A stretch of 64,000 nt of DNA from Fulvimarina pelagi HTCC2506 (GCF_000153705.1 NZ_DS022272.1:600195-664194); one strand, 5' to 3'. Shown: positions 50,179 to 61,675, numbered from the stretch's first letter. Numbers and translations: made by a program. The notes: a model not told the origin generated them from the letters alone.

Positions 50179-51150
50179 TTAAAGCTTGCGCAACGCGACC
50201 TGTTTGATGAGATGATTCGGGCCTTTCTTCAGAATAAGATCGGCACGCGGGCGAGTCGGCAAGATATTCTCGTGCAGATTGACGGCGTTGATGTCGGACC
50301 AGAGATCCTCGGCCGTAAGCCTTGCTTCGGCATCGGAAATCTTGGCGTAGCGGTGAAAGAAGGAGTCCTCCTGCTGGAAGGCGGTTTCACGCAGCCGCAT
50401 GAACCTGTCGATATACCACCGGTGGATATCGCTCTCCTCAGCGTCGATGTAGATCGAATAGTCGAAGAAGTCCGACACGAACGGTACGGCCCGGCCATCC
50501 GGCGGCATCTTCTGAACCTGAAGCACGTTCAGCCCTTCGAAGATCAGAATGTCCGGGTGGTCGACGACGGCCCGTTTGCCTTCGGTCACGTCGTAATGGA
50601 AGTGCGAATAGACTGGCGCCGTCACGCTCGGCGCGCCGGCCTTGATGTCCGATAGGAACCGCAGAATGGCGCCAACGTCGTAGCTCTCCGGGAAACCCTT
50701 GCGGCGCATCAAACCCTTTTCTTCAAGAACGGCGTTGGGAAAGAGGAAACCGTCCGTCGTAACGAGCGCCACCTTCGGCGAGGTCGGCCAACGGCCGAGG
50801 AGCAGTTGGAGAAGGCGCGCGGTCGTTGACTTTCCCACGGCCACGGAGCCCGCGATGCCGATGACGAAGGGGGTCTTGTGGCCGACGCCGTTTCCGGACA
50901 GAAACTGCTGGCGCTGCTCGAACAGCACTTGGGATGCCTCGACATGGGCCGAGAGAAGGCGCGAGAGCGAGAGATAGATCCGAGCAACCTCGTCGAGATC
51001 AACCGGATCGTTCATCGAGCGGATGCTTTCCAGTTCGCTCGCTGAGAGTGTCAAAGGCGTGTCGGCGCGAAATCCAGCCCACTCTTCAGCCGAAAAGACG
51101 CGGTAAGGCGAGAAGAGCATGGGCGCGAGCTGGTCCATCCGCCCGTTCAC
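50179..51150 (-). CDS. coaA: Pantothenate kinase (type I)
   Basis: Phosphorylates pantothenate, the first and controlling step of coenzyme A synthesis. The 323-residue product has the P-loop [15 protein letters not shown] near residue 97, [10 protein letters not shown] near 128, [11 protein letters not shown] near 145 and the [11 protein letters not shown] segment near 204, all typical of the CoaA family. It starts inside the hisE stop (ATGA, 51150-51147), so it is the last gene of the his transcript, the usual hisE-coaA arrangement in rhizobia. Confidence 0.95.
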   Translation of the reverse strand: MNGRMDQLAPMLFSPYRVFSAEEWAGFRADTPLTLSASELESIRSMNDPVDLDEVARIYLSLSRLLSAHVEASQVLFEQRQQFLSGNGVGHKTPFVIGIAGSVAVGKSTTARLLQLLLGRWPTSPKVALVTTDGFLFPNAVLEEKGLMRRKGFPESYDVGAILRFLSDIKAGAPSVTAPVYSHFHYDVTEGKRAVVDHPDILIFEGLNVLQVQKMPPDGRAVPFVSDFFDYSIYIDAEESDIHRWYIDRFMRLRETAFQQEDSFFHRYAKISDAEARLTAEDLWSDINAVNLHENILPTRPRADLILKKGPNHLIKQVALRKL

Positions 51151-51485
51151 CCCTCGCGCGGTCCGTCCGGGGGACGGGCCGCCTTCTCCTCGAGACCCGT
51201 CGTCGATGTTCGACGGCCGAGTTCCGAGAAGATATCGGCGGCGGGAATGCCGCGCAGATTGAGCGCCACGAGGAGGTGGTAGATCAGATCTGCGCTTTCG
51301 GAGACGACGCGGTCGTCGTCCTGCGAAACGAGGGCGATCACAGTCTCTGTTGACTCTTCGCCTAGCTTCTTGGCGACGTGAGAGACGCCCATGGCCTTAA
51401 GCTTAGCCGTATAGGATTCCGAAGGCGATGCATTCGCCCGTTCGGCGACGATCTTTTCCAGATCAGAAAGGCTGAAATCTGTCAT
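51147..51485 (-). CDS. hisE: Phosphoribosyl-ATP pyrophosphatase
   Basis: Second step of histidine synthesis: hydrolyses phosphoribosyl-ATP to phosphoribosyl-AMP. The 112-residue all-helical MazG-like protein has [14 protein letters not shown] near residue 39 (metal-binding Glu cluster) and [12 protein letters not shown] near 63 (metal-binding Asp). It follows hisF by 27 bases and overlaps coaA by four. Confidence 0.95.
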   Translation of the reverse strand: MTDFSLSDLEKIVAERANASPSESYTAKLKAMGVSHVAKKLGEESTETVIALVSQDDDRVVSESADLIYHLLVALNLRGIPAADIFSELGRRTSTTGLEEKAARPPDGPREG

Positions 51486-51512
51486 CAGGCTGTCATTTTC
51501 GAGGGCAGCGAA

Positions 51513-52316
51513 TCATGCGGCGTCGAGCGAAATATCGGCTGGATCAAGTCTCATGGGAACCCCGGCGGTGGCCATATACGCCTTCGCCTCGGCGATCGTG
51601 TAGGTGCCGAAATGGAAGATCGAGGCAGCGAGAACAGCCGCCGCGCCGCCCTTCGTGACACCTTCCACAAGATGATCGAGCGTGCCCACACCACCGGACG
51701 CGATGACGGGGACCGCCACCGTATCGCTGATCGCCTTCGTCAATTCGAGATCGAAGCCGGCCTTCGTGCCGTCCCGGTCCATCGAGGTGAGAAGGATTTC
51801 GCCCGCGCCGAGCGCGACGACTTTTCTAGCGAATTCGACTGCATCGATGCCGGTCTCCCGGCGGCCGCCATGGGTGAAGATTTCCCAGCGAGGCTCGGCG
51901 CCAGTCTCGCTCACGCGACGCGCGTCGATGGCAACCACAATGCACTGGTCGCCAAACTTGTCGGCGGCATCGCCGACGAAGCCCGGCCGATTCACCGCCG
52001 CTGTGTTGATCGATACCTTGTCGGCGCCGGCAAGAAGTAGCGTTCGGACGTCCTGCACCGTGCGCACGCCGCCGCCTACGGTGACGGGCATGAAACACTG
52101 CTCGGCGGTTCGGCGCACTACGTCGACGATCGTTTCGCGTTCGTCGGAGGAAGCGGTGATGTCGAGGAAGCAGAGTTCGTCCGCACCGGCGGCATCATAG
52201 GCACGCGCGGCTTCCACCGGGTCTCCTGCATCGCGCAGGCCTTCGAAGTTGACGCCCTTGACGACACGGCCATCCTTCACGTCGAGGCAGGGGATGATGC
52301 GGGCCTTGAGGGTCAT
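51513..52316 (-). CDS. hisF: Imidazole glycerol phosphate synthase, cyclase subunit
   Basis: TIM-barrel subunit that receives ammonia from HisH and closes the imidazole ring. The 267-residue product starts [21 protein letters not shown] (catalytic Asp11 region in CLDVKDG) and has [12 protein letters not shown] near residue 80, SINTAAV, and the second catalytic Asp in [18 protein letters not shown] near 175. Here its partner gene hisH is 2.4 kb upstream because hisA is separated from hisF by two unrelated genes. Confidence 0.97.
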   Translation of the reverse strand: MTLKARIIPCLDVKDGRVVKGVNFEGLRDAGDPVEAARAYDAAGADELCFLDITASSDERETIVDVVRRTAEQCFMPVTVGGGVRTVQDVRTLLLAGADKVSINTAAVNRPGFVGDAADKFGDQCIVVAIDARRVSETGAEPRWEIFTHGGRRETGIDAVEFARKVVALGAGEILLTSMDRDGTKAGFDLELTKAISDTVAVPVIASGGVGTLDHLVEGVTKGGAAAVLAASIFHFGTYTIAEAKAYMATAGVPMRLDPADISLDAA

Positions 52317-52352
52317 GGCATGCGCCGATCGTTGGAGCGGGGTCGAGATCGC

Positions 52353-52910
52353 TTATGCGATACCGCGATAGAGATCGGCAAGTTTGATGTTGAGGTCGAA
52401 GCCCGTGAGCGGGATCTCGCTGTCCGGTCCCTCGATCATTTGTGGCCGTTGGAAGACGCCATCCTCATCGCGCGACCAAAGCCAGATGCGCGGCTCGTCC
52501 TGCGAGAGCACGAGATAGTGGCGAAGGCTCTCGATCGTCGTGTATTCCTCGGCCTTTTCGCCGAAATCGATCGCGAGCGAGGAGGGCGAGAGGATTTCCG
52601 CGACGAACAGAGGTTCGATCGCGGCAAGATCACTCGCCGTCCCGCCCGAGCGATCGACGAACACATCTGGATAACGGACCCCGGCGGGAGTGCGCACACC
52701 GAAATCGGCCGTTCCGATGTCGAATTCGCTCTCGTCAAGCGCGTTGATGAGGATCGCTGTCAGTTTGCCGGCCAGTTTCACATGACCGCGGGTGACGTTG
52801 ATCATCATCTCGAAGACTCTCCCGTGCACGAGTTCCCGCTTGCCCTCCCGGCCCTCGTTCCAGCGGAGGAATTCCTCGGTCGTCATGACGGGTTGCGACT
52901 GGATGTTCAT
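52353..52910 (-). CDS. Uma2 family (DUF820) restriction-fold nuclease-like protein
   Basis: The 185-residue product shows the Uma2 pattern: MTTEEFLRWNEGREGKRELVHG near the N-terminus (Glu of the PD-(D/E)XK fold), PDVFVDRSG near residue 100 (catalytic Asp), FVAEILSPSSLAID near 118 (the E-x-L motif) and YLVLSQDEPRIWLW near 148. The position where the fold normally has Lys reads E-I-L, so activity cannot be judged. Family members are abundant in cyanobacteria and of unclear biological role. Start 52910 is preferred; a longer form from 52946 is possible. It is inserted between hisA and hisF on the same strand, 36 bases before hisF. Confidence 0.88.
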   Translation of the reverse strand: MNIQSQPVMTTEEFLRWNEGREGKRELVHGRVFEMMINVTRGHVKLAGKLTAILINALDESEFDIGTADFGVRTPAGVRYPDVFVDRSGGTASDLAAIEPLFVAEILSPSSLAIDFGEKAEEYTTIESLRHYLVLSQDEPRIWLWSRDEDGVFQRPQMIEGPDSEIPLTGFDLNIKLADLYRGIA

Positions 52911-52962
52911 GGGACGGCAGTCTACCAGCGTAGCGTCACGGCGCAAAACGCCCGCTTGAAAG

Positions 52963-53820
52963 GTGCGATATTCTCCGTTGAAGCCTGCCCGTGAAAAGCT
53001 GAGGATCGTCCAAATCGGAGATACGCGTTTCGCGATCGACGACTCCGGAGTGCCTCTAATTCAGGGGGCGCCTCTGGTCTTCCTGCATGGCGCGGTTCAG
53101 ACGCGCCAGGTCTGGGAGAGCCAGTGGCGGGCATTTTCGGGGGCGCGCCGGGTGGTCGTTCCCGATCTGAGGGGTCATGGGGAGACGACCGGCTCGTTCG
53201 AAGATCTATCGATCGAGACCCACGCGCGGGACGTCGTCGCGCTTCTTGACAGGCTGGAAATCGACCGGGCTCTTGTCTGCGGCGTTTTCTTGGGCGGTAT
53301 GGTGGCGCTGGCGATGGCCGCAAAGGCTCCGGAACGGATCACCGGGCTGATTCTTGCGGACACCCCGCTCGCGCTGTCGATGACCGGACCCGTGCGCGCT
53401 TTGATCGAATGGCTGGGCCCGCAGCGGATTCTGTGGCCGTTCTTCAGAGTTCTCGGTCGGCGCGGGACTGCACGTCTTGGTCTGGCGTTGGCCCGACTTA
53501 TGCTCAGCCGGAAATGGGTCGGCCCGATGGGTGGTAGGCACTTCGTCGATGGTTTCTCGCAAATGGCACCCGCTGCGATCGTCGCAACCTATGCTGGGAT
53601 CGTCGCCGCTGATCCCATCACGGTCGAGATGCCAGACAAGCCATGCCTCTTAATCCTTGGTCGCCATGAGACAAAAACGGTTGTTGCCCAAGCCAGCGAG
53701 ATAGCCTCCCGCCTCGGCCAAGCGGAAATCGTTCTCGTCGATGGGGGTCACGTCCCGAATATCGATGCGCCGTACGAGTTTAATCGCGCCGTGCATCAGT
53801 TTCTCGAGAAGATCCGTTAG
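52963..53820 (+). CDS. Alpha/beta hydrolase fold protein lacking the nucleophile Ser
   Basis: The 285-residue product has the alpha/beta hydrolase layout: LVFLHGAVQTRQVWESQW (oxyanion-hole HG), VPDLRGHGETTGS, the nucleophile elbow at residues 107-112, an acidic residue near LILGRHET and His in DGGHVPNID. The elbow reads Gly-Val-Phe-Leu-Gly-Gly (53281-53298) where Ser, Asp or Cys is expected; TTC could come from TCC by one change. The protein is thus probably not a standard esterase. GTG 52963 is the only upstream start keeping strand 1, with a weak ribosome site. It is opposite in direction to the surrounding his genes and ends four bases from hisA. Confidence 0.8.
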   Translation: MRYSPLKPAREKLRIVQIGDTRFAIDDSGVPLIQGAPLVFLHGAVQTRQVWESQWRAFSGARRVVVPDLRGHGETTGSFEDLSIETHARDVVALLDRLEIDRALVCGVFLGGMVALAMAAKAPERITGLILADTPLALSMTGPVRALIEWLGPQRILWPFFRVLGRRGTARLGLALARLMLSRKWVGPMGGRHFVDGFSQMAPAAIVATYAGIVAADPITVEMPDKPCLLILGRHETKTVVAQASEIASRLGQAEIVLVDGGHVPNIDAPYEFNRAVHQFLEKIR

Positions 53821-53823
53821 GAT

Positions 53824-54564
53824 TCAGCTTGTTGGCGTGAGCACCGCCAGCGCCTCTTTCGGGTCAATTCGTCCGTCGTAGAGAGCCCGGCCGGAGATCG
53901 CACCTTCCAGCGCTTTCGCATCCGGCATCGTCATTCGCACGATATCAGCCATCGAGGCGAGACCGCCAGAGGCGATGATGGGGATCGAGACGGCCTCGGC
54001 GAGATCGATGGTCGCCGGCCAGTTGATGCCGGCGAGGACGCCGTCTCGGTCGATATCCGTATAGATGACGGCTGAGACGCCCGCATCCTCGAACCGCTTC
54101 GCCAGATCGATGGCAGTCAGTTCGGAGGTTTCGGCCCAGCCCTCGACGGCGACCTTGCCGCGTTTCGCGTCGATGCCGACCGCGATCCGGCCGGGGAAGC
54201 GCCTGGCCGCCGCCTTCACGAGGTCGGGATCGCGAACCGCGACCGTGCCGAGGATCACCCGGGCAAGGCCCTTGTCGAGCCAGCCTTCGATATCGGCCAT
54301 GGTCCGAATGCCGCCGCCGAGCTGGACTTTCATCTCGTTGCCGACCGCCGCGAGGATTGCGTCGACCGCCTCGCCATTGACCGAGTCACCTTTGAACGCG
54401 CCGTTAAGGTCGACGACGTGGAGATGGCCGAATCCGACATCGTGGAATTCCCGCGACTGGCCGGCCGGATCGGCATTGTAGACCGTCGCCTGGTCCATCA
54501 AACCGAGTTTCAGGCGAACGCACGCACCATCTTTCAGATCGATGGCGGGAAAGAGGATGGGCAC
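53824..54564 (-). CDS. hisA: ProFAR isomerase
   Basis: Phosphoribosylformimino-5-aminoimidazole carboxamide ribotide isomerase, an Amadori rearrangement in histidine synthesis. The 246-residue TIM barrel has [16 protein letters not shown] (catalytic Asp8), [13 protein letters not shown] near residue 80, [14 protein letters not shown] near 128, [16 protein letters not shown] (second catalytic Asp) near 165, and [13 protein letters not shown] near 199. It follows the 32-residue membrane protein gene by 23 bases. Confidence 0.96.
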   Translation of the reverse strand: MPILFPAIDLKDGACVRLKLGLMDQATVYNADPAGQSREFHDVGFGHLHVVDLNGAFKGDSVNGEAVDAILAAVGNEMKVQLGGGIRTMADIEGWLDKGLARVILGTVAVRDPDLVKAAARRFPGRIAVGIDAKRGKVAVEGWAETSELTAIDLAKRFEDAGVSAVIYTDIDRDGVLAGINWPATIDLAEAVSIPIIASGGLASMADIVRMTMPDAKALEGAISGRALYDGRIDPKEALAVLTPTS

Positions 54565-54587
54565 GGCGGAGCCTCTCGTTCGGTTGG

Positions 54588-54686
54588 CTAGATGATCTGG
54601 AAGACAAAGAGCAGGATGATCGTCAAGACGACGGAAACGAGGATCGATCCGAGACAGCCCAGGCGGTTCGAGAAGAAGACGAACAT
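54588..54686 (-). CDS. 32-residue membrane microprotein in the his operon
   Basis: Between hisH and hisA, ATG 54686 opens a 32-codon frame ending at TAG 54590-54588. It starts [15 protein letters not shown] and continues with an unbroken hydrophobic stretch (about residues 12-32), a single transmembrane helix. The start follows the hisH stop by one base (TGA-G-ATG), the spacing expected for coupled translation, and third positions are mostly G or C as in neighbouring genes. It is too short for routine gene calling. Function unknown. Confidence 0.7.
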   Translation of the reverse strand: MFVFFSNRLGCLGSILVSVVLTIILLFVFQII

Positions 54687-54687
54687 C

Positions 54688-55341
54688 TCACGGCGTCCAT
54701 GCCAGGAAGTTCGCGATCAGGTTCAGGCCAAGCATCTGGCTCTTTTCCGGATGGAACTGCGTACCGACCTTGTTGCCACTCGCCACCATCGCCGTGACCG
54801 GGCCGCCATAGTCGGCGGTCGCGACGAGGTCGTCGGCACGCGCAGCCGCCAGATGATAGGAGTGGACGAAATAGGCGTGTAGCCCGTCCGGTCCGGTCTC
54901 GATGCCGGCGAGAAGCGGATGCGGAGTTCTAACCTCCAGCGTGTTCCAGCCCATCTGCGGTATCTTCAAGCAGGGATCGTTCGGTTCGATTTTGACGACG
55001 TCGCCCTTAACCCAGCCGAAGCCCGGCGTCACCGCCTTTTCGAGGCCGCGCTCGGCCATCAGCTGCATGCCCACGCAGATGCCGAGAAAGGGCCGCGCCT
55101 TTTCCTCGACTGCCTCGCGGAGCGCATCGACCATGCCGGGCACCGCGTCGAGACCGGCGCGGCAGTCGGCATAGGCGCCGACCCCAGGAAGCACCACGCG
55201 ATCGGCCTTCAAGACCGCGTCCGGGTCATCCGTCAGGAGAATTCTCGTCTCCGTTCCAATGCCTCGAGCAGCGCGCTCGAAGGCCTTGGTCGCCGAGCGC
55301 AGATTGCCCGAACCGTAATCGATGATCGTGACCGTCTGCAT
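54688..55341 (-). CDS. hisH: Imidazole glycerol phosphate synthase, glutaminase subunit
   Basis: Class I glutamine amidotransferase that supplies ammonia to HisF. The 217-residue product has DYGSGNLRS near the N-terminus, [10 protein letters not shown], the nucleophile Cys in [11 protein letters not shown] near residue 85, and the His-Glu pair in [10 protein letters not shown] near 198. Start 55341 ([12 protein letters not shown]) matches the family; the frame extends 22 codons further without similarity. Confidence 0.96.
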   Translation of the reverse strand: MQTVTIIDYGSGNLRSATKAFERAARGIGTETRILLTDDPDAVLKADRVVLPGVGAYADCRAGLDAVPGMVDALREAVEEKARPFLGICVGMQLMAERGLEKAVTPGFGWVKGDVVKIEPNDPCLKIPQMGWNTLEVRTPHPLLAGIETGPDGLHAYFVHSYHLAAARADDLVATADYGGPVTAMVASGNKVGTQFHPEKSQMLGLNLIANFLAWTP

Positions 55342-55385
55342 CACAGCGCGTCCTGATTGAATCCTGCTCGGGTGATGGCCGTGCT

Positions 55386-55844
55386 TTACGCGACCCGCGT
55401 CGCCCACGGAAGGCGCGGATTTTCGCCGGCAGGTACTTCATAGCCTTCAGCCCGCGTTTTCGGTGTGGTGTCGACCGTTCCGAAATACCGAAGTTCGGCC
55501 TCGGCTCGCGAGTCCGCGTGCACGACGGAGGTCATCCGCCAGCCTTTGCAGAGCTGGTTGGCAACGATCAGGTTACGACCTTCGAGGCCAACCAGCAGCG
55601 CGAGCCCGGCCTGGGCAACCGAGGAGAGCAGACCTAGACCCTGCCACCAGCCGACCATCATGAAGGCAATGTCGAGTGCTAGAACGGCGATACCAGCAAG
55701 CCAAACCCGGTGCCAGAACAGCCACAGAAACAGAAAGAGGAAGGCGAGCGGTGCGAAGGCATCCTTCACGAAGCGCGCCTCGGCCGTCTTGTCGCCGTCG
55801 TTCGCGGCTGGCGGTTCGAGCACGACCCAACGTCTAGCGCTCAT
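55386..55844 (-). CDS. DUF2628 membrane protein
   Basis: The 152-residue product has a polar start ([12 protein letters not shown]), [20 protein letters not shown] with three hydrophobic segments (about residues 29-45, 48-66, 72-86), then [18 protein letters not shown] near 88, the conserved DUF2628 C-terminal pattern. The family is of unknown function and, as I recall, usually sits between hisB and hisH in rhizobial his operons, as here. Start 55844 removes an unlikely 48-residue extension overlapping hisB. Confidence 0.88.
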   Translation of the reverse strand: MSARRWVVLEPPAANDGDKTAEARFVKDAFAPLAFLFLFLWLFWHRVWLAGIAVLALDIAFMMVGWWQGLGLLSSVAQAGLALLVGLEGRNLIVANQLCKGWRMTSVVHADSRAEAELRYFGTVDTTPKTRAEGYEVPAGENPRLPWATRVA

Positions 55845-55881
55845 CCGTCTGCTCTTTCTGTCAATACGTGTCGTCGGTGCG

Positions 55882-56490
55882 TCAAGCGAGCATTCCCTTT
55901 GTCGACGGCACGAGATCGGCTTGGCGCGCATCAATGGAAATCGCCTCCCCGAGAACGCGTGCGACCGCCTTGAAGCAGGTCTCGGCAATATGGTGGGAAT
56001 TCTCGCCGTAGAGATTGGTCACGTGCAGCGTCAATCCGGCGTTCTGGGCGAAGGCCTGGAAGAATTCCCGGACGAGCTCGGTGTCGAACGTGCCGATCTT
56101 GGCCCGCGTGAACTCGGCGGAAAAGACGAGAAACGGTCGGCCGGAGACATCGATCGCAGCGCGCGTCAGGCATTCGTCCATGGCAAGATCGACAGAAGCG
56201 TAGCGGCGGATGCCCTTGCGCTCGCCCAAGGCCTGCCGGATCGCCTGACCGAGTGCGATCCCGACGTCCTCGACGCAGTGGTGATCGTCGATGTGGAGAT
56301 CGCCCTTCGCCTTGATGGTCATGTCGATGAGGGAATGGCGAGCCAGCTGGTCGAGCATGTGGTCGAAGAAGCCGACACCCGTCGCGACATCCGCCTTGCC
56401 GGTGCCGTCGAGATCGACACGAACCTCTATCTCGGTCTCCTTGGTCGCCCTCGACACCGTCGCATCGCGCCGTCCAGCGTTACCAGCCAT
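55882..56490 (-). CDS. hisB: Imidazoleglycerol-phosphate dehydratase
   Basis: Removes water from imidazole glycerol phosphate; works as a manganese-dependent 24-mer. The 202-residue product is the monofunctional form. It has [16 protein letters not shown] near residue 38, [14 protein letters not shown] near 68, and [13 protein letters not shown] near 166, which provide the metal-binding His and Glu. GAGAGAAAGACG precedes ATG 56490. It is first in the his operon here; no His-rich leader peptide is visible in the 165 bases upstream, which it shares with zapE. Confidence 0.97.
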   Translation of the reverse strand: MAGNAGRRDATVSRATKETEIEVRVDLDGTGKADVATGVGFFDHMLDQLARHSLIDMTIKAKGDLHIDDHHCVEDVGIALGQAIRQALGERKGIRRYASVDLAMDECLTRAAIDVSGRPFLVFSAEFTRAKIGTFDTELVREFFQAFAQNAGLTLHVTNLYGENSHHIAETCFKAVARVLGEAISIDARQADLVPSTKGMLA

Positions 56491-56655
56491 CGTCTTTCTC
56501 TCCCATATGGGGCTTTGGCCATCTCCTATCACCACAAAAGGTGTTGAGCCAATCGGTGTGCCGCATGCGATCGGGCTTTTACTGCACCGCAAACTTGCCT
56601 ATGCACATTCGGCCGGGAGGAGTGGGCACTGTTCTCGTCAGACACCGGAGCATTG

Positions 56656-57837
56656 ATGGCCAATCCGTCGACCAGAACCGAGCGAAAGAGAGCAGGTCCT
56701 GTGAGGGCTCAGCTCGAACGCATGATCGAACGACGAGAGATCGAGGCCGATCACGCGCAGAGACAACTCGCCGACCGTCTCGACCGTCTCGACCACGATC
56801 TCGCCAACCGGTCGGTCGCGACCAAGTCGAGCGCTCTCGGGTGGCTTTTCGGCCAGAAGGGTAAATCCGAAAAGGTAACGGGACTTTACGTGTATGGCTC
56901 GGTCGGTCGAGGCAAGACGATGCTTATGGACATGTTCTTCAGGCAGAGCTCTGTCGCTAGAAAGCGCCGCGTCCACTTCCACGCCTTCATGGGCGACGTT
57001 CACGACCGCATCAGCGACCATCGATACAAGGTGAAGGAAGGCACCGCCTCCCAGGACGATCCAATGCCGCCGGTCGCAAAACAGATCGCTGAAGAAAGCC
57101 TCCTTCTCTGTTTCGATGAGTTTACGGTGACCGATGTTGCCGATGCGCTGATCCTGTCGCGGCTCTTCGAGGCGCTGTTTCAGGAGGGTGTGGTTTTGGT
57201 CGCGACCTCCAACGTCGCGCCGGACGACCTCTACAAGGACGGTCTCAACCGGGGTCTGTTTCTTCCTTTCGTCGACAAGCTGAAGAACAACGTGGAAGTG
57301 CTCGCTCTCGATGCAGGCGAGGATTACCGTCTCGCCGCGATCGGTACCGAAGACCTTTACATCACGCCGCTCGACGACCAGGCGCATGCCCGGGTCGAAA
57401 AGGTGTGGGATTCCCTTCTTTCTGGCGAGAAGGAGCATACCGCTTCACTCTCGGTGAAAAGCAGGACGATAGCCGTACCGCGGGCCGGCAACGGCGCGGC
57501 GCGATTCCGCTACGAACAGCTTCTTCAAAAACCGCTCGGCGCGCAGGATTTCATTGCGCTCGCCAAGCGCTTCCATACGGTCGTTCTGGAGGATGTTCCG
57601 GCACTGACGCGCTCTGAGCGCAATGAGGCAAAGCGCCTGATCAATCTAGTCGACACGCTTTACGACGCGGGCCGCCGCCTGATCATTTCGGCGGAAGTGC
57701 CCGCCAAAGAGCTATATTCGGCGCCTTCGGGTACGGAAAACTTCGAGTTCCAGCGCACTGTCTCCCGTCTCTTTGAGATGCACAGCGATACCTATATGGC
57801 TGGCGCCACGGCCACCCCTCAGGAAGCGCTCGCTTAG
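56656..57837 (+). CDS. zapE: Cell division protein ZapE (AFG1-like ATPase)
   Basis: AAA-type ATPase that, in E. coli, associates with the FtsZ ring. The 393-residue product has an N-terminal helical region, Walker A GSVGRGKTMLMDMFF near residue 82, LLCFDEFTVTDVADALILSR near 151 (Walker B), ATSNVAPDDLYKDGLNR near 189, and a C-terminal conserved LPFVDKLK and RLIISAEVPAKELY. ATG 56656 is used; a TTG directly before it is less likely. It is divergent from hisB and about 480 bases ahead of mdh. Confidence 0.93.
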   Translation: MANPSTRTERKRAGPVRAQLERMIERREIEADHAQRQLADRLDRLDHDLANRSVATKSSALGWLFGQKGKSEKVTGLYVYGSVGRGKTMLMDMFFRQSSVARKRRVHFHAFMGDVHDRISDHRYKVKEGTASQDDPMPPVAKQIAEESLLLCFDEFTVTDVADALILSRLFEALFQEGVVLVATSNVAPDDLYKDGLNRGLFLPFVDKLKNNVEVLALDAGEDYRLAAIGTEDLYITPLDDQAHARVEKVWDSLLSGEKEHTASLSVKSRTIAVPRAGNGAARFRYEQLLQKPLGAQDFIALAKRFHTVVLEDVPALTRSERNEAKRLINLVDTLYDAGRRLIISAEVPAKELYSAPSGTENFEFQRTVSRLFEMHSDTYMAGATATPQEALA

Positions 57838-59280
<1,443 letters not shown>

Positions 59281-59364
59281 GATCTAATCGGAAAGATCGA
59301 CGCGGCTTCCGCTGAGCCGACTGCGTCCAAATACGTATCGCCTCATCATGGCAAAGGGCACCCA

Positions 59365-60555
59365 ATGAACATCCATGAATATCAGGCCAAACAAGTCCTG
59401 AAAGGCTTCGGCGCGCCAGTGGCCGAGGGCGTCGCGATCACCGATGCAGGCGAGGCGGAGAAAGCGGCGCGGATGCTTCCCGGGCCGCTCTACGTGGTAA
59501 AGAGCCAGATCCACGCCGGCGGGCGCGGCAAGGGCAAGTTCAAAGAGCTAGGTCCTGACGCCAAGGGCGGAGTGCGTCTCGCCAAGTCCATCGAGGACGT
59601 CGTCGCCAACGCCAAGGAGATGCTTGGCCACACCCTCGTGACCAAGCAGACGGGCGAAAGCGGCAAGCAGGTCAACCGCCTCTATATTGAGGACGGCGCG
59701 GATATCGCACGTGAGCTCTATCTCTCGATCCTTGTCGATCGCGCGGTCGGCAAGGTCGCCTTCGTCGCCTCGACGGAAGGCGGCATGGACATCGAGACGG
59801 TCGCGGCCGAGACGCCGGAGAAGATCGTCAACCTACCAATCGATCCGACGGCCGGCGTGACCGAGGCCGATGCCTCCAAGCTGTCCGACGCGCTGAAGCT
59901 CGACGGCGAGGCACGGGCCGACGGAATGACGCTCTTCCCGACGCTCTACAAGGCCTTCATGGACAAGGACATGAGCCTTCTGGAGATCAATCCGCTGATC
60001 GTGATGACAAACGGCCGATTGCGAGTCCTCGACGCCAAGGTTTCCTTCGACTCCAACGCGCTCTTCCGTCACGACGACATCAAGGCGCTTCGCGACGAGA
60101 CCGAGGAAGACGCCAAGGAGATCGAGGCCTCGAAATACGACCTCGCCTACATCGCGCTCGACGGTGACATCGGCTGCATGGTGAACGGCGCTGGCCTTGC
60201 GATGGCGACGATGGACATCATCAAGCTCTACGGCAAGGAGCCCGCCAACTTTCTCGACGTCGGCGGCGGCGCCTCGAAAGAAAAGGTCACCTCAGCCTTC
60301 AAGATCATCACCGCCGACCCGAATGTGAAGGGTATTCTCGTCAACATCTTCGGCGGCATCATGCGTTGCGACGTGATCGCGGAGGGCGTGGTCGCCGCGG
60401 TTAAGGAAGTCGGGCTCAAGGTCCCGCTGGTCGTGCGCCTCGAAGGCACGAATGTCGATCAGGGCAAGCAGATCCTCGACCAGTCCGGCCTTGACATCAC
60501 CTCCGCCGACGATCTCGACGATGCCGCGCAGAAGATCGTGAAGGCGGTCGGCTGA
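59365..60555 (+). CDS. sucC: Succinyl-CoA ligase, beta subunit
   Basis: Couples succinyl-CoA cleavage to ATP or GTP formation. The 396-residue product begins [16 protein letters not shown], has an ATP-grasp domain ([16 protein letters not shown] near residue 44, LEINPLIV near 205) and the C-terminal flavodoxin-like domain ([13 protein letters not shown] near 294, [10 protein letters not shown] near 328). Length is normal for the family. The stop is two bases from the start of a 60-residue gene that separates it from sucD. Confidence 0.97.
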   Translation: MNIHEYQAKQVLKGFGAPVAEGVAITDAGEAEKAARMLPGPLYVVKSQIHAGGRGKGKFKELGPDAKGGVRLAKSIEDVVANAKEMLGHTLVTKQTGESGKQVNRLYIEDGADIARELYLSILVDRAVGKVAFVASTEGGMDIETVAAETPEKIVNLPIDPTAGVTEADASKLSDALKLDGEARADGMTLFPTLYKAFMDKDMSLLEINPLIVMTNGRLRVLDAKVSFDSNALFRHDDIKALRDETEEDAKEIEASKYDLAYIALDGDIGCMVNGAGLAMATMDIIKLYGKEPANFLDVGGGASKEKVTSAFKIITADPNVKGILVNIFGGIMRCDVIAEGVVAAVKEVGLKVPLVVRLEGTNVDQGKQILDQSGLDITSADDLDDAAQKIVKAVG

Positions 60556-60557
60556 TC

Positions 60558-60740
60558 ATGTCTGCGACCACCGCCGCACCCGATTGCGACGTCACTCTGC
60601 GGCTCTCGCCGGAGACGGTCGAACAGATCGAATTTCTTGCGCAGGATCGGGACGAGATCTTCGAAGAGGCCGCGACGCGCCTTCTGTGTGAACAGGCGGA
60701 GGCGGAAGCTGGTCGCCGACGCGGCTATATTTATCGATAA
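60558..60740 (+). CDS. 60-residue protein between sucC and sucD
   Basis: ATG 60558 follows the sucC stop by two bases and the frame ends 14 bases before sucD, so it is embedded in the operon. The product has [18 protein letters not shown] (a beta strand plus helix reminiscent of ribbon-helix-helix proteins), an acidic second helix ([20 protein letters not shown]) and a basic end, RRRGYIYR. The predicted fold is an inference; no family is recognised. Codon use resembles its neighbours, so it is probably translated. Confidence 0.65.
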   Translation: MSATTAAPDCDVTLRLSPETVEQIEFLAQDRDEIFEEAATRLLCEQAEAEAGRRRGYIYR

Positions 60741-60754
60741 TTGCAAGAGGCACC

Positions 60755-61675
60755 ATGTCCATTCTCGTCGAGAAGAACACCAAGATCATCGTGCAGGGGC
60801 TGACCGGCAAGACCGGTACGTTCCACACCGAACAGGCGCTCGCCTATCACGGCACGCAGATGGTCGCCGGCATCCATCCCAAAAAGGGCGGCGAGACCTG
60901 GACGGCGGGCGAGGGCGCGAAGGATGCGGCCGGAACCGAGCTGCCGATCTTTACGTCTGTCGCTGAAGCCAAAGACAAGACCGGCGCAACGGCGTCAGTC
61001 ATTTACGTACCGCCCGCAGGCGCGGCTGCTGCGATCGAAGAGGCGATTGAGGCCGGCATCGATCTCATCACCTGCATCACCGAAGGCATTCCAGTGTCCG
61101 ACATGGTGAAGGTCAAGGCCAAGCTGGAGAAGTCCAAGTCGCGGCTGATCGGCCCGAATTGTCCCGGCGTCTTAACGCCGGAGGAATGCAAGATCGGCAT
61201 CATGCCGGGCAACATCTTTTCCAAGGGATCGGTCGGCGTTGTCTCGCGCTCGGGTACGTTGACCTATGAAGCTGTCTTCCAAACCACCAATGAAGGCCTT
61301 GGCCAGACGACAGCTGTCGGCATCGGCGGCGATCCGGTGAAGGGCACCGAATTCATAGATGTCCTCGAAATGTTCCTCGCCGACGACGCGACCCAGTCGA
61401 TCATCATGATAGGCGAGATCGGCGGCTCGGCCGAAGAGGACGCTGCACAGTTCCTCGCCGACGAGGCGAAAAAAGGCCGCTCGAAGCCGACCGTCGGCTT
61501 CATCGCCGGTCGTACAGCACCGAAGGGCCGGACCATGGGCCATGCGGGTGCGGTCGTCTCCGGCGGAAAGGGCGGTGCTGAGGACAAGATTGAAGCGATG
61601 GAAAAGGCCGGCATCCGCGTCTCCCCGTCACCGGCCCAGCTTGGTAAGACACTGGTCGAACTGCTCAAAGGCTGA
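60755..61675 (+). CDS. sucD: Succinyl-CoA ligase, alpha subunit
   Basis: Subunit carrying the phospho-histidine. The 306-residue product starts [21 protein letters not shown], has the CoA-binding Rossmann domain ([13 protein letters not shown] near residue 87), [17 protein letters not shown] near 132, [10 protein letters not shown] near 166 and the active His263 in [22 protein letters not shown] precedes ATG 60755. It is cotranscribed with sucC and probably with sucA, 233 bases on. Confidence 0.97.
   Translation: MSILVEKNTKIIVQGLTGKTGTFHTEQALAYHGTQMVAGIHPKKGGETWTAGEGAKDAAGTELPIFTSVAEAKDKTGATASVIYVPPAGAAAAIEEAIEAGIDLITCITEGIPVSDMVKVKAKLEKSKSRLIGPNCPGVLTPEECKIGIMPGNIFSKGSVGVVSRSGTLTYEAVFQTTNEGLGQTTAVGIGGDPVKGTEFIDVLEMFLADDATQSIIMIGEIGGSAEEDAAQFLADEAKKGRSKPTVGFIAGRTAPKGRTMGHAGAVVSGGKGGAEDKIEAMEKAGIRVSPSPAQLGKTLVELLKG

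Noticed and set aside
56491-56655. Possible histidine leader peptide before hisB
   Set aside because: No run of His codons or attenuator hairpin was found on the minus strand.
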